Of a stretch of 64,000 nucleotides of DNA, positions 26,446-35,433 are shown in pieces. Below the pieces are notes generated by a model. It had not been told where the DNA came from and did no database searches. It saw only the letters and a list, made by a program, of their open reading frames with translations. Location: the NCBI GenBank assembly GCA_021740125.1, contig JAIPAJ010000002.1, positions 1 to 64,000 on the forward strand, written 5' to 3'. Position numbers and translations under genes: made by a program. The first letter of the stretch is position 1; each line of letters opens with the position of its first letter. The DNA comes from Leadbetterella sp. (GTDB lineage Bacteria > Bacteroidota > Bacteroidia > Cytophagales > Spirosomataceae).

Positions 26446-28068
26446 ATGAGTTATCAAAACGATAAAAAATCTGTTATTTTACCAATTGCGGTAGCGATTT
26501 CACTTGTCTTAGGCATTATTTTAGGGGCCTCTTTTTTTGGCAAAAAAACATTTATTTCTAATAGCAGAGGTACAAACTCAGTTTTTAAAGAAGTACTTAT
26601 GCACATCAACAAAAGCTATGTGGATGAGGTAAACATTGATTCTCTTTCGCAATATGGCATCGAGAAAATGTTAGAAAAACTCGATCCCCATACTGCTTTT
26701 TTACCACCTCAGGATGCAGAATTGGCTAGTGCTGACCTACACAATGGTTTTGACGGAATTGGTGTGGAGTTCAATATTTTTAATGATTCACTTTTTGTGG
26801 TTTCTCCATTGGTTGGTGGCCCTTCGGAGGCTATCGGTATAAAAACAGGAGACATTATTCTCAAAGCAGACACAGTGAATCTTACGGGGAAAAACCTTAA
26901 TTCTAACCTAGTTTTTAAAAGTCTCAGAGGACCAAGAAACTCTATTGTTAAGTTGACAGTAAAAAGAAAAGGCACCAAAAGTCTTTTATCTTTCAATGTT
27001 AAAAGAGATAAAATTCCAACCTATTCTGTAGACGCAGCTTACTTAATGGCTGATAAAAAGACAGGATACATAAAAGTTAACCGTTTTGCTGAAACAACCT
27101 ACGATGAGTTTAAATTGTATTTAGGACAACTCAAAGCCAAAGGCATGACGCAGTTGATGCTGGATCTTAGAGGAAATCCGGGCGGATATATGGATAGAGC
27201 CACAGATATGGTAGATGAATTGGTGGGAGGCAATGATGTGATAGTTTATACCAAAGGCAAAGATCGATCTAACAATTATGAGGTAAAAGCATCAAAATCA
27301 GGTATTTTTGAGAAAGGTAAAATAGTTGTCTTGGTGGATGAAGGCAGTGCCTCGGCCTCTGAAATTGTGAGTGGTTCGCTTCAAGATTTTGACCGTGCCA
27401 CGATAGTAGGCAGAAGAACATTTGGCAAAGGCCTCGTTCAAGCACCCATCCAACTTTCAGACGGTTCAGAGCTTAGACTGACAATTTCAAGATATTATAT
27501 TCCAAGTGGAAGAAGCATTCAGAAACCGTATGAATTGGGCAAATCGGAGGATTATATGGAAGATATGCACAACAGATATACCAGCAAGGAGCTTTTTGTG
27601 AAAGATAGCATAAAGTCAAATCAAAAGCTTAAATTCAAAACCAAAGGTGGTCGAACCGTTTATGGGGGCGGCGGCATAACCCCAGATATTTTTGTACCAC
27701 AAGATACGAGCTATTATACTACCTATTTGGTAGAGATGTTTTCTAAAAATATTTTTAGAGAATATAGCCTCAACTATACAGTAAGCAACACAGGCAAAAT
27801 ACAAGCAATGGGCTTTGAAAATTATCTTAAAAACTTTCAAGTTGACGATAAAATGCTGGCAGACTTAAAATCTCTGGGAACAAAAAATCAAGTGAGGTTT
27901 TCAGATAAAGACTACGCAAAATCAAAAGCATTCATAAAAACCCATGTGAAGGCGTTGATAGCACGAAATATTTGGAAAAACAACGAGAAGAGTGGCTTAA
28001 CCAATGAATTCTATCAGATTATCAATCAAGACGACAGTATGATTAAAATCGGATTGACTAAGTTTTAA
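26446..28068 (+). CDS. S41 family C-terminal processing peptidase
   Basis: The 540-residue protein has an N-terminal membrane anchor (about 10-30). A PDZ domain follows at about 85-165, then the S41 catalytic domain with nucleophile S303 in GSASASE and general base K328 in FGKGLVQ. The 25-residue spacing between them matches the Tsp/CtpA pair. Such proteases trim C-termini of envelope or secreted proteins in the periplasm. The C-terminal third carries a helical segment typical of the Bacteroidota type. The next two genes follow at 7 and 16 bases, so a three-gene operon is likely. Confidence 0.92.
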   Translation: MSYQNDKKSVILPIAVAISLVLGIILGASFFGKKTFISNSRGTNSVFKEVLMHINKSYVDEVNIDSLSQYGIEKMLEKLDPHTAFLPPQDAELASADLHNGFDGIGVEFNIFNDSLFVVSPLVGGPSEAIGIKTGDIILKADTVNLTGKNLNSNLVFKSLRGPRNSIVKLTVKRKGTKSLLSFNVKRDKIPTYSVDAAYLMADKKTGYIKVNRFAETTYDEFKLYLGQLKAKGMTQLMLDLRGNPGGYMDRATDMVDELVGGNDVIVYTKGKDRSNNYEVKASKSGIFEKGKIVVLVDEGSASASEIVSGSLQDFDRATIVGRRTFGKGLVQAPIQLSDGSELRLTISRYYIPSGRSIQKPYELGKSEDYMEDMHNRYTSKELFVKDSIKSNQKLKFKTKGGRTVYGGGGITPDIFVPQDTSYYTTYLVEMFSKNIFREYSLNYTVSNTGKIQAMGFENYLKNFQVDDKMLADLKSLGTKNQVRFSDKDYAKSKAFIKTHVKALIARNIWKNNEKSGLTNEFYQIINQDDSMIKIGLTKF

Positions 28069-28075
28069 ATAAGAA

Positions 28076-28462
28076 ATGACAAAAAATAGAGGTGTTAAGG
28101 CTGGAATTTTGATTTTATTTATACTCGTAGTCATATTTCATTTTTTAGTGATTTTTGGAATAATTCCATTTCAAAACGTTTGGGGCGGAAGATTAAAAAC
28201 GCATGAAGAAATGCTAAAGTTTGAGGCATTTTCCATTGTATTAAATTTGATATTTATCGCAGTTGTTTTAGTAAAAGTAGGATTTTGGAAAGTAAAAATA
28301 TCGCCCAAAATCATATCAATACTATTATGGATAATGACCAGTTTGTTTGCCATAAATACCATAGGAAATCTTTTTGCTGTCAATAATTTAGAAAAATATA
28401 TGGCCACACCCATCACGTTTATATTGAGTGTTTTATGCTTTATTTTGGCGAAAGAAAAATAA
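28076..28462 (+). CDS. Small four-helix membrane protein
   Basis: The 128-residue protein has four predicted membrane helices at about 8-30, 48-68, 78-100 and 108-125, with short loops. No motif or family is recognised. It starts 7 bases after the S41 protease gene and ends 16 bases before the amidase gene, so it is almost certainly transcribed with them. The order protease, small membrane protein, amidase does not point to a known system. Confidence 0.68.
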   Translation: MTKNRGVKAGILILFILVVIFHFLVIFGIIPFQNVWGGRLKTHEEMLKFEAFSIVLNLIFIAVVLVKVGFWKVKISPKIISILLWIMTSLFAINTIGNLFAVNNLEKYMATPITFILSVLCFILAKEK

Positions 28463-28478
28463 ACCCCAAACATAGATA

Positions 28479-30017
28479 ATGAAAAAGATATCACTGATTA
28501 TAAATGTATTGATTTTTAGTTTTTGTAATTCACACGCTCAAAGATTTGACTTTGAAAATGCTACAATCGAGTCTGTAGGTAAAGATCTTAGAAAGGGGAA
28601 GTTATCAGTGGTTGACCTTACGCAAATTTACCTAAAACGCATAGATTCTCTAAATCCTCTTGTAAACGCTATGATCGTTATTAATCCCGAAGCATTGGCT
28701 TTGGCGAGAAAAGCAGACTTAGAGCTAAAAGGAGGACTGGATAGAGGTAAATTGCATGGTATACCCGTTATATTAAAAGATAATATTGATACCCATGACA
28801 AAATGCCAACTACTGCAGGCTCTAGGGCACTTGCAAAATCAATAGCCCAAAATGATGCTTTTATTGTAAAAAAACTAAGAGATGCAGGAGCTATAATTTT
28901 AGGAAAAGCAAACTTGAGTGAGTGGGCAAATTTTAGGTCGAGCAAATCCTCAAGTGGGTGGAGCGGCTTGGGAAATCAAACGCATAACCCATACAAACTA
29001 GACTGCAATCCTTGTGGCTCAAGTGCAGGTTCTGGTGTGGCAGTTTCCTCAGATTTTTGCTTGTTGGCCATTGGAACCGAAACCAACGGCTCGATAGTTT
29101 GCCCAGCCAACGCAAACGGTGTGGTAGGATTTAAACCGACAGTTGGCCTTTTGAGCCGATCGGGCATTATTCCCATTTCATATTCACAAGATACACCAGG
29201 TCCAATGACCAGAAATGTCACCGATGCCGCCATAGCCTTGGGTTTCATGACTGGAGTAGATACCAAAGACAGTTTAACGAAAGAATCAATAGGAAAATCG
29301 TACTTTGATTATTCACAATTCTTGCTAAAATCAGGACTAAAAGGCAAAAGATTGGGCATATTTCAACCTCCTTTGGGCAAAATGAAAAGTGTTGATAGTT
29401 TGTTTTTTAGAGCCGTAGGTTATATGAAATCACAAGGTGCGGAGGTTTTTGAAATACCCATCATTGGCACCAAAGAGACCGGCAGAAGTTCTTTTGAGGT
29501 TTTACTTTATGAATTTAAAGACGGTTTGAATAAGTATTTTGCAGAATTGCCAGCCTCCGTAAAAATTAGAAGCATTGACGACTTATTTACTTTCAATGCA
29601 TCTGACCAAATAGAAACAGGTATTTTTGATCAGAAACTGATAGGGGATGCCATAAAAAAAGGACCAATAACCGATCAGGCGTATTTAGCTGCTAAAGCCA
29701 AAATGCATAAAGAAATGAGAGAAGAGGGTATAGATAAGATCATGAATGATTTAAAGCTTGATGCTTTTATCGCTCCAACGGGTAGCCCAGCCTGGAAAAC
29801 AGATTGGCAAAAAGGCGATACCTTTCATTTGGGAAGTTCTTCGCCAGCAGCCATTGCAGGGTATCCAAACATTTCAGTTCCTATGGGCTTTGTTGGAGAA
29901 CTACCCGTAAACATCTCTTTTTTTGGTAAAGCCTATTCCGAACCACAATTGTTAAGTATTGCTTATGCGTATGAACAAGGCACATTACATAGGAAGTCGC
30001 CAAAGTTTTTAAAGTGA
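28479..30017 (+). CDS. Secreted amidase (amidase signature family)
   Basis: The 512-residue protein has a signal peptide (about 1-20). The amidase-signature triad can be read directly: K100 in VILKDNID, the cis-serine S181/S182 in GSSAGSG, and nucleophile S205 in NGSIVCPA. Substrates in this family range from simple amides to peptides and cannot be set from sequence. It is periplasmic or secreted, unlike GatA. The 3' end overlaps the convergent molybdopterin oxidoreductase gene by 9 bases. Confidence 0.9.
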   Translation: MKKISLIINVLIFSFCNSHAQRFDFENATIESVGKDLRKGKLSVVDLTQIYLKRIDSLNPLVNAMIVINPEALALARKADLELKGGLDRGKLHGIPVILKDNIDTHDKMPTTAGSRALAKSIAQNDAFIVKKLRDAGAIILGKANLSEWANFRSSKSSSGWSGLGNQTHNPYKLDCNPCGSSAGSGVAVSSDFCLLAIGTETNGSIVCPANANGVVGFKPTVGLLSRSGIIPISYSQDTPGPMTRNVTDAAIALGFMTGVDTKDSLTKESIGKSYFDYSQFLLKSGLKGKRLGIFQPPLGKMKSVDSLFFRAVGYMKSQGAEVFEIPIIGTKETGRSSFEVLLYEFKDGLNKYFAELPASVKIRSIDDLFTFNASDQIETGIFDQKLIGDAIKKGPITDQAYLAAKAKMHKEMREEGIDKIMNDLKLDAFIAPTGSPAWKTDWQKGDTFHLGSSSPAAIAGYPNISVPMGFVGELPVNISFFGKAYSEPQLLSIAYAYEQGTLHRKSPKFLK

Positions 30018-32078
30018 TTTTGGCATAATTTCTACCCGAACAGCACTAAAAGCAGAATTCCCAGTTAGTTTATCAATAACTTTTTCGTCAGAAAGGTCAT
30101 TAATACTCACACCCGCATATTGCTTCGCAATTTCCTGCTTTGTGCCTATTCTATGATGCCCATAGCCATGTGGAATACTTACTACACCAGACATAATATC
30201 TGAACTAATTTCAATTGGAATTTCCACTTGTCCAACACGTGATTTTATCACGGCTATTTCATTCTCCTTTAAACCTAAAGATTCTGAATCTGCAGGGTTA
30301 ATCAAAAGCGTACACCGGTTTTTGCCTTTCATAAGTTTTGCAGAATTGTGCATCCAAGAGTTGTTGTCCCGTAAATGTCTGCGGCCAATTAACCAAAATT
30401 GTTTAGAATCCGGCACAAAAAATTCATGTTTAGTATCTAGCAGTCGAGAGAGGTCGTTAGCCAATACATCAGGACAAAGATTTATTTTTTGTTGAATGCG
30501 ATTTTCAGCAATGGGTTTCAATGGCCCAAGATCAATTCCATGTGGATTTTGTTTTAAAACATCCATCGAAAGTTGGTATGGCCCGAACTTTAGACCCAAA
30601 TCTATTTTAACTTCGGGCGGAACAATAGCTTGTTTTTCGTCTAAATACAAATTCCGTAATTCTTGAAAAATTTGCCAATCGTATTTTGTTCCTTCGATTT
30701 TTTCAAAAAGTGGAGGACTATATTTGGTGGTGTTTCGAATAGCCAACACATGAAAAGTAAGGTCATAGTGCGGGTTTTCTAGTCCAGTGGCTGGTGGTAG
30801 AATCAAATCTGCATGACAGGTGGTTTCGTTGAGATAGATATCAAATGACACCATAAATTCGAGAGATTCTAGGGCTTTTTCTAGTTGAACACCATTTGAT
30901 GTAGATAAAACAGGGTTTCCACAATTGGTAAACAACATTTTAATTTGCCCCTCGCCCTCGGTCAGTATTTCTTCAGCCAAAGCAGCTACGGGCAATTCTC
31001 CTATAAACTCGGGATAAGCACTCACACGACTTTTCCATCTCGAAAACCTATCTTTGGGTTGGGCATTTCCAATAAAATCTATAGCAGGCAGCGTAAACAT
31101 TGCTCCTCCTTTTTTGTCGAAATTCCCTGAAATGATGTTGATAACATTAATTAACCACAGACAAATACCCCCAAAAGCCTGTGTGGATACGCCCACTCTG
31201 CCATAACAAACCGCAGTTGGCAAACTACAGAAATCATTCGCAATTGTACTTATAGTTTCTTTCGAAATACCCGTTATTTGTTCAATGTCATTCAGGTCAA
31301 AATTGTTTATTTCGGATTTTAGTTTTTCAAAACCTTCAAAAATGTTTTCGTCTAACATTGAATTTTTCAAAACCAAAATTTCCTTAATCAAACTAATTAG
31401 GAAGAAAGCATCGGTATTAGGTTTGATAAAATAATGCTGCGAGGCGTGTTTTGCAGTTTCGGTTTTTCTGGGATCTACAACCACATATTTTCCACCACGA
31501 TTTTTTATAGCTTCAAGTCGGTGGGCTACATCTGGCACACTCATCATACTACCATTTGAGACATGCGGATTGCCACCGATGATGAGCATATAATCGGTAT
31601 GATCAATATCAGGTACTGGCAAAAGCATTGGATGGCCATACATCAGCCACGACGCAAAATGATGTGGGAGTTGGTCTGTTGAAGTAGCCGAATACATATT
31701 TTTGGTCTTCATCAATCTGAAAAACTCCGGAGCAAACATCGTGGTACCAAGGTTGTGAATGCTTGGATTGCCTTGGTAAACCGCTATGGCATCACAGCCA
31801 TATTTTTCCTGAATTTCTTTTGTTTTGCCTACCACCAAACTGTAGGCTTCATCCCAAGAAATCTGTTGCCAGCCGTTTTCGGTCTTTTTTATGGGGAATT
31901 TCAGTCTGTCTTTGTCCAAATAAATATCTTTTAGGCCATTGGCTTTTGGGCAAATATGCCCTCGGCTAAAATTATCCTCAAAGTCACCCTCTATTTTCAG
32001 TATTTCTGAGTTTTCATGGGTAATCTTTAAGCCACACATGGCCTCACAGAGATTGCAAGTTCTGAAATGCGTTTCCAT
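30009..32078 (-). CDS. Molybdopterin-dependent oxidoreductase with N-terminal 4Fe-4S site
   Basis: The 689-residue protein has a 4Fe-4S binding set at the N-terminus (C8, C11, C15, C43). Molybdopterin-binding domains of the formate dehydrogenase/DMSO reductase group follow, including QGNPSIHNLG, IIGGNPHVSNGS and the C-terminal molydopterin-binding domain (FWLIGRRHLRDNNSWMHNSA). There is no signal peptide, so it should be cytoplasmic. At the place where formate dehydrogenases have a cysteine or selenocysteine ligand I see only NMYSATSTDQ, so the metal ligand may be Ser, Thr or Asp. No partner subunit, FdhD or cofactor synthesis gene is nearby. The substrate is unknown. Confidence 0.82.
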   Translation of the reverse strand: METHFRTCNLCEAMCGLKITHENSEILKIEGDFEDNFSRGHICPKANGLKDIYLDKDRLKFPIKKTENGWQQISWDEAYSLVVGKTKEIQEKYGCDAIAVYQGNPSIHNLGTTMFAPEFFRLMKTKNMYSATSTDQLPHHFASWLMYGHPMLLPVPDIDHTDYMLIIGGNPHVSNGSMMSVPDVAHRLEAIKNRGGKYVVVDPRKTETAKHASQHYFIKPNTDAFFLISLIKEILVLKNSMLDENIFEGFEKLKSEINNFDLNDIEQITGISKETISTIANDFCSLPTAVCYGRVGVSTQAFGGICLWLINVINIISGNFDKKGGAMFTLPAIDFIGNAQPKDRFSRWKSRVSAYPEFIGELPVAALAEEILTEGEGQIKMLFTNCGNPVLSTSNGVQLEKALESLEFMVSFDIYLNETTCHADLILPPATGLENPHYDLTFHVLAIRNTTKYSPPLFEKIEGTKYDWQIFQELRNLYLDEKQAIVPPEVKIDLGLKFGPYQLSMDVLKQNPHGIDLGPLKPIAENRIQQKINLCPDVLANDLSRLLDTKHEFFVPDSKQFWLIGRRHLRDNNSWMHNSAKLMKGKNRCTLLINPADSESLGLKENEIAVIKSRVGQVEIPIEISSDIMSGVVSIPHGYGHHRIGTKQEIAKQYAGVSINDLSDEKVIDKLTGNSAFSAVRVEIMPKSL

Positions 32079-32200
32079 TGATTTTTAGGTTGATTTGTAG
32101 CAAATTAGTTATTTTTTTGTAATTAATAATTTAAAAGAAGATTTCAGCAAAACAAGTGCTTATTTTTCTATAATTTCATGCTTACAATTCAACCCCATAA

Positions 32201-33877
32201 ATGAAAAAAGCAACCTTTATACTTCTTGCCTTGCTATTTGCAAACCTCTGTTTTTCTCAAGTAACTAAAACAATCAACGTCGATTTTAATAAACCAATAG
32301 GCAAAATGTATCCATTTTGGGCTTTTTTTGGTGCAGATGAACCGAACTATGCTTATATGAAAGATGGTAAAAAGTTGCTTTCTGAATTATCTGGATTGAG
32401 TCCTGTTCCTGTGTATTTTCGGGCACACAGCATGCTGAACTCTGGCCATGATACACTTACGTTAAAATGGGGTTCTACCAATGTATATACCGAAGACGCC
32501 AAGGGTAACCCGGTTTACGATTGGACAATAGTCGATAAAATATTTGATACTTACCTGCAAAGAGGCATAAAGCCTTTGGCTCAGTTTAGTTTTATGCCTG
32601 AAGCATTGTCTACCAAACCCCAACCCTACGAACATGGCTGGAAGCCCGGAATGCCCTATAACGATATCTACAAAGGCTGGACTTTTCCTCCAAAAGACTA
32701 TAAAAAATGGGCAGACTTGGTGTACGCTTGGGTGAAACATTCGGTAGAACGCTACGGAAAATCCGAAGTAGAAAGTTGGTATTGGGAGCTGTGGAACGAA
32801 CCCAACATCGGGTATTGGAGCGGAACGGTGCAGGAATATTGTAAATTATACGATTATACTGCAGATGCTGCCAAAAGAGCCTTACCAACTATCTGGATGG
32901 GTGGACCTGAAACCACGGGACCGAGTTGGGTAAAAGCGGCAGACTTTCTGAAATATTTTTTGAATCATTGTAGTACAGGAAAAAATTATGTCACGGGCAA
33001 AATAGGTTCACCCTTAGATTTCATAAGTTTTCATGCCAAGGGTTCACCAAAGATTGTAGATAACCACGTGCAAATGAATATGGGAACCCAACTTCGTGAT
33101 ATTTCGGAAGGATTTAAGATTGTAACGTCCTTTGAGAAATATAAAAAACTTCCAATAATCATTGGTGAGTCTGACCCTGAAGGTTGTGCTGCATGTGGCA
33201 TGAAAACCAATCCACAAAATGCCTACAGAAATGGAACAGTGTATTCGAGCTATACCGCTGCATCTTTTGCCAGAAAATACGCTTTGGCAGATCATTTTAA
33301 AGCCAATCTTTTGGGTGCAGTGAGTTGGTCTTTTGAGTTTGAGAATCAACCTTATTTCTACGGATTCAGAGATTTGGCTACCAATGGCATAGATAAACCT
33401 GTTCTAAATGTTTTCAGGATGTTTGGCCTGATGTCGGGTCAAAGAGTGAACATAAGTGGTAATCAGAGTTATAATTTTGAGATGGTGCGTGACTCGAGCG
33501 TCAGAGGGAAAAATGCCGATATAGATGCCTTGGCGAGTAAAGATATAAATTCAGCAGCAGTGATGCTTTGGCATTATCACGACGATGATGTAAAAGCCCA
33601 AGATGCCACTATTGAAGTAAATTTGTCAGGCTTACCAAACAAAACCATCAATTTGCAACATTACAGGATTGACGATGAAAATAGCAATTCTTATGAAGTT
33701 TGGAAAAAAATGGGTTCGCCAGAAAGCCCAACGAAAGAACAAATTGCTATTCTTGAAAAAGCGGGCCAACTAACACTTTTGACCTCACCAACTTATATAA
33801 AACCCCAAAACGGCATTTTAAAAATGAACGTTATTTTGCCAAGACAAGGCGTTTCTTTATTGAAGCTGGATTGGTAG
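32201..33877 (+). CDS. Secreted GH39-like glycoside hydrolase
   Basis: The 558-residue protein has a signal peptide (about 1-20). A TIM-barrel of the GH39/GH-A clan follows. E200 in WELWNEPNIGYW is the expected acid-base residue, and E323 in IIGESDPEG is the expected nucleophile. A beta-sandwich domain forms the C-terminus. GH39 members include beta-xylosidases and alpha-iduronidases. Its neighbours are other exported hydrolases but no SusC/SusD pair, so it is not a classical polysaccharide utilisation locus. It is convergent with the serine hydrolase gene, 4 bases apart. Confidence 0.78.
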   Translation: MKKATFILLALLFANLCFSQVTKTINVDFNKPIGKMYPFWAFFGADEPNYAYMKDGKKLLSELSGLSPVPVYFRAHSMLNSGHDTLTLKWGSTNVYTEDAKGNPVYDWTIVDKIFDTYLQRGIKPLAQFSFMPEALSTKPQPYEHGWKPGMPYNDIYKGWTFPPKDYKKWADLVYAWVKHSVERYGKSEVESWYWELWNEPNIGYWSGTVQEYCKLYDYTADAAKRALPTIWMGGPETTGPSWVKAADFLKYFLNHCSTGKNYVTGKIGSPLDFISFHAKGSPKIVDNHVQMNMGTQLRDISEGFKIVTSFEKYKKLPIIIGESDPEGCAACGMKTNPQNAYRNGTVYSSYTAASFARKYALADHFKANLLGAVSWSFEFENQPYFYGFRDLATNGIDKPVLNVFRMFGLMSGQRVNISGNQSYNFEMVRDSSVRGKNADIDALASKDINSAAVMLWHYHDDDVKAQDATIEVNLSGLPNKTINLQHYRIDDENSNSYEVWKKMGSPESPTKEQIAILEKAGQLTLLTSPTYIKPQNGILKMNVILPRQGVSLLKLDW

Positions 33878-33881
33878 CTTG

Positions 33882-35387
33882 CTATTTGTTCACCTCGCTA
33901 ATATGATATTCCTGAATCAAAGCTGGTTTTTCGGGAGAAAGCGTGAAACTAATTTTAATGTTTGCGTTTTCTCCTTCTAATATAAATGAGCCACGAAGTG
34001 CATTTTCAGGCATCATTTCTCCTACTTGTATAATTCTACCAGCTTTTTGGTAAATGACTTCAGCTTCTTTTTTAAGGCTATTTGTGAAATAATCTAAAAA
34101 GAAGTTTTCGGCAAAAATACCCGATGCTTCGCCTTTTTCCCAAGATGGAAGCAGAGAAACGAGCTGTTTTTGACGTTCTTTTAATACTTCAGTAACAGCC
34201 CAAGAAATAGGCTTTAAGTCGGCCAAAGCGATTAAAGTATCCATAATTTGGGTATTCAAAGCATTAGCAGGGGCATAAGTTCTGTTGGCAAAAGTCACAA
34301 ATCCAATTCCATATTGCGGCAAAATTTTCCAGTTGCTTCCAAACCCAGGTAGTCCACCACTGTGGCCAATATTGATATTGTGTTCACAATCTTGCACCCA
34401 ACGTAGGCCATAGCCATAAGCTTGTACAAAAGGACACGGGTTTCCCTGAGCATTTTTGTTTTCTAAATTCAGCAGAGCAAAATTCCAAGGTTGTTGCATC
34501 TCTCTTAGTGAGCTTCTTTTCAAAACTTTTGATTCTTGTTTGTCAGAAGAAGTGGCTGAAAGGTGAAAAGTCATATATTTTCCAAAATCCTCGATAGTTG
34601 TAAGCATACCGCCCATGGCACCATAGGCTCCGTCTCCTAACATGGGTTGTTCTACCCACTGGTCTTCTACCCAACGGTAGCCTAAGGCCAACTGCTTTTT
34701 GGGAACTTTGGTATAATCCCAATAGGTATCGTTCATGCCCAATGGCTTCAAAATGTTTTTTATAGTGTAGTTTTGGTAGGTTTCTCCAGTTACTTTTTTA
34801 ATTATATAACCCAGCATAGCAAAGCCCATGTTGCTGTATTCATAACTTATTCCCGGTGTATTGGAGAAAGAAATTCCTTTTTTAAACATTTTGAGCATGG
34901 TTTCGTCTGAAATAGCCAATTGCCTGTCGCCCCAAGGATTATCCTCTGGAAAACCAGCTGCATGAGTTAGCAAATGTCTAACCGTGATTTCTGGTGAATC
35001 TATTGAGAACTTCTGTCCTTTTATTTCAGGAATGTATTTGTAAACAGGTTCATCTAATTGTAGTTTTCCAGCATCTCTGAGCTGCAAAATAGCCATCGCA
35101 GTAATGCTTTTTGACATAGAAGCTATTCTATAAACCGATTGTTTGCTTGCTAATATATTTTCAGCGGTGTTGGTTAGACCCAAAGCATTGAAATGTACCA
35201 CTTGGCCATCTACTACCAAGCCATACACCAAGCTAGGCAGATGATTTTTCTCTGCATTTTCTCTGCAAATTTGATCTATGATCGGTAACGCGGATTTTAT
35301 TTTTGCAATTTTTTCGTCGCTAATTTGTCCGAAAACGGATTGAGAAATATAAATGAATGAAATAAAATGAAGGATGAAGTTTTTCAT
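33882..35387 (-). CDS. Secreted serine hydrolase, class C beta-lactamase fold
   Basis: The 501-residue protein has a signal peptide (about 1-20). A penicillin-binding-like hydrolase domain follows, with the SxxK motif S90-K93 (SMSK), the YxN motif Y184-N186 (EYSN) and an HSGG motif in place of KTG. This set marks the beta-lactamase class C/esterase EstB type rather than a true beta-lactamase. A short C-terminal lipocalin-like extension follows from about 405. It is probably transcribed with the phosphatase gene upstream, 46 bases away. Confidence 0.88.
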   Translation of the reverse strand: MKNFILHFISFIYISQSVFGQISDEKIAKIKSALPIIDQICRENAEKNHLPSLVYGLVVDGQVVHFNALGLTNTAENILASKQSVYRIASMSKSITAMAILQLRDAGKLQLDEPVYKYIPEIKGQKFSIDSPEITVRHLLTHAAGFPEDNPWGDRQLAISDETMLKMFKKGISFSNTPGISYEYSNMGFAMLGYIIKKVTGETYQNYTIKNILKPLGMNDTYWDYTKVPKKQLALGYRWVEDQWVEQPMLGDGAYGAMGGMLTTIEDFGKYMTFHLSATSSDKQESKVLKRSSLREMQQPWNFALLNLENKNAQGNPCPFVQAYGYGLRWVQDCEHNINIGHSGGLPGFGSNWKILPQYGIGFVTFANRTYAPANALNTQIMDTLIALADLKPISWAVTEVLKERQKQLVSLLPSWEKGEASGIFAENFFLDYFTNSLKKEAEVIYQKAGRIIQVGEMMPENALRGSFILEGENANIKISFTLSPEKPALIQEYHISEVNK

Positions 35388-35433
35388 AGATTCTTTGGTT
35401 TGTTTATCGGAAAATTTAAATATTAAAAGGCCT

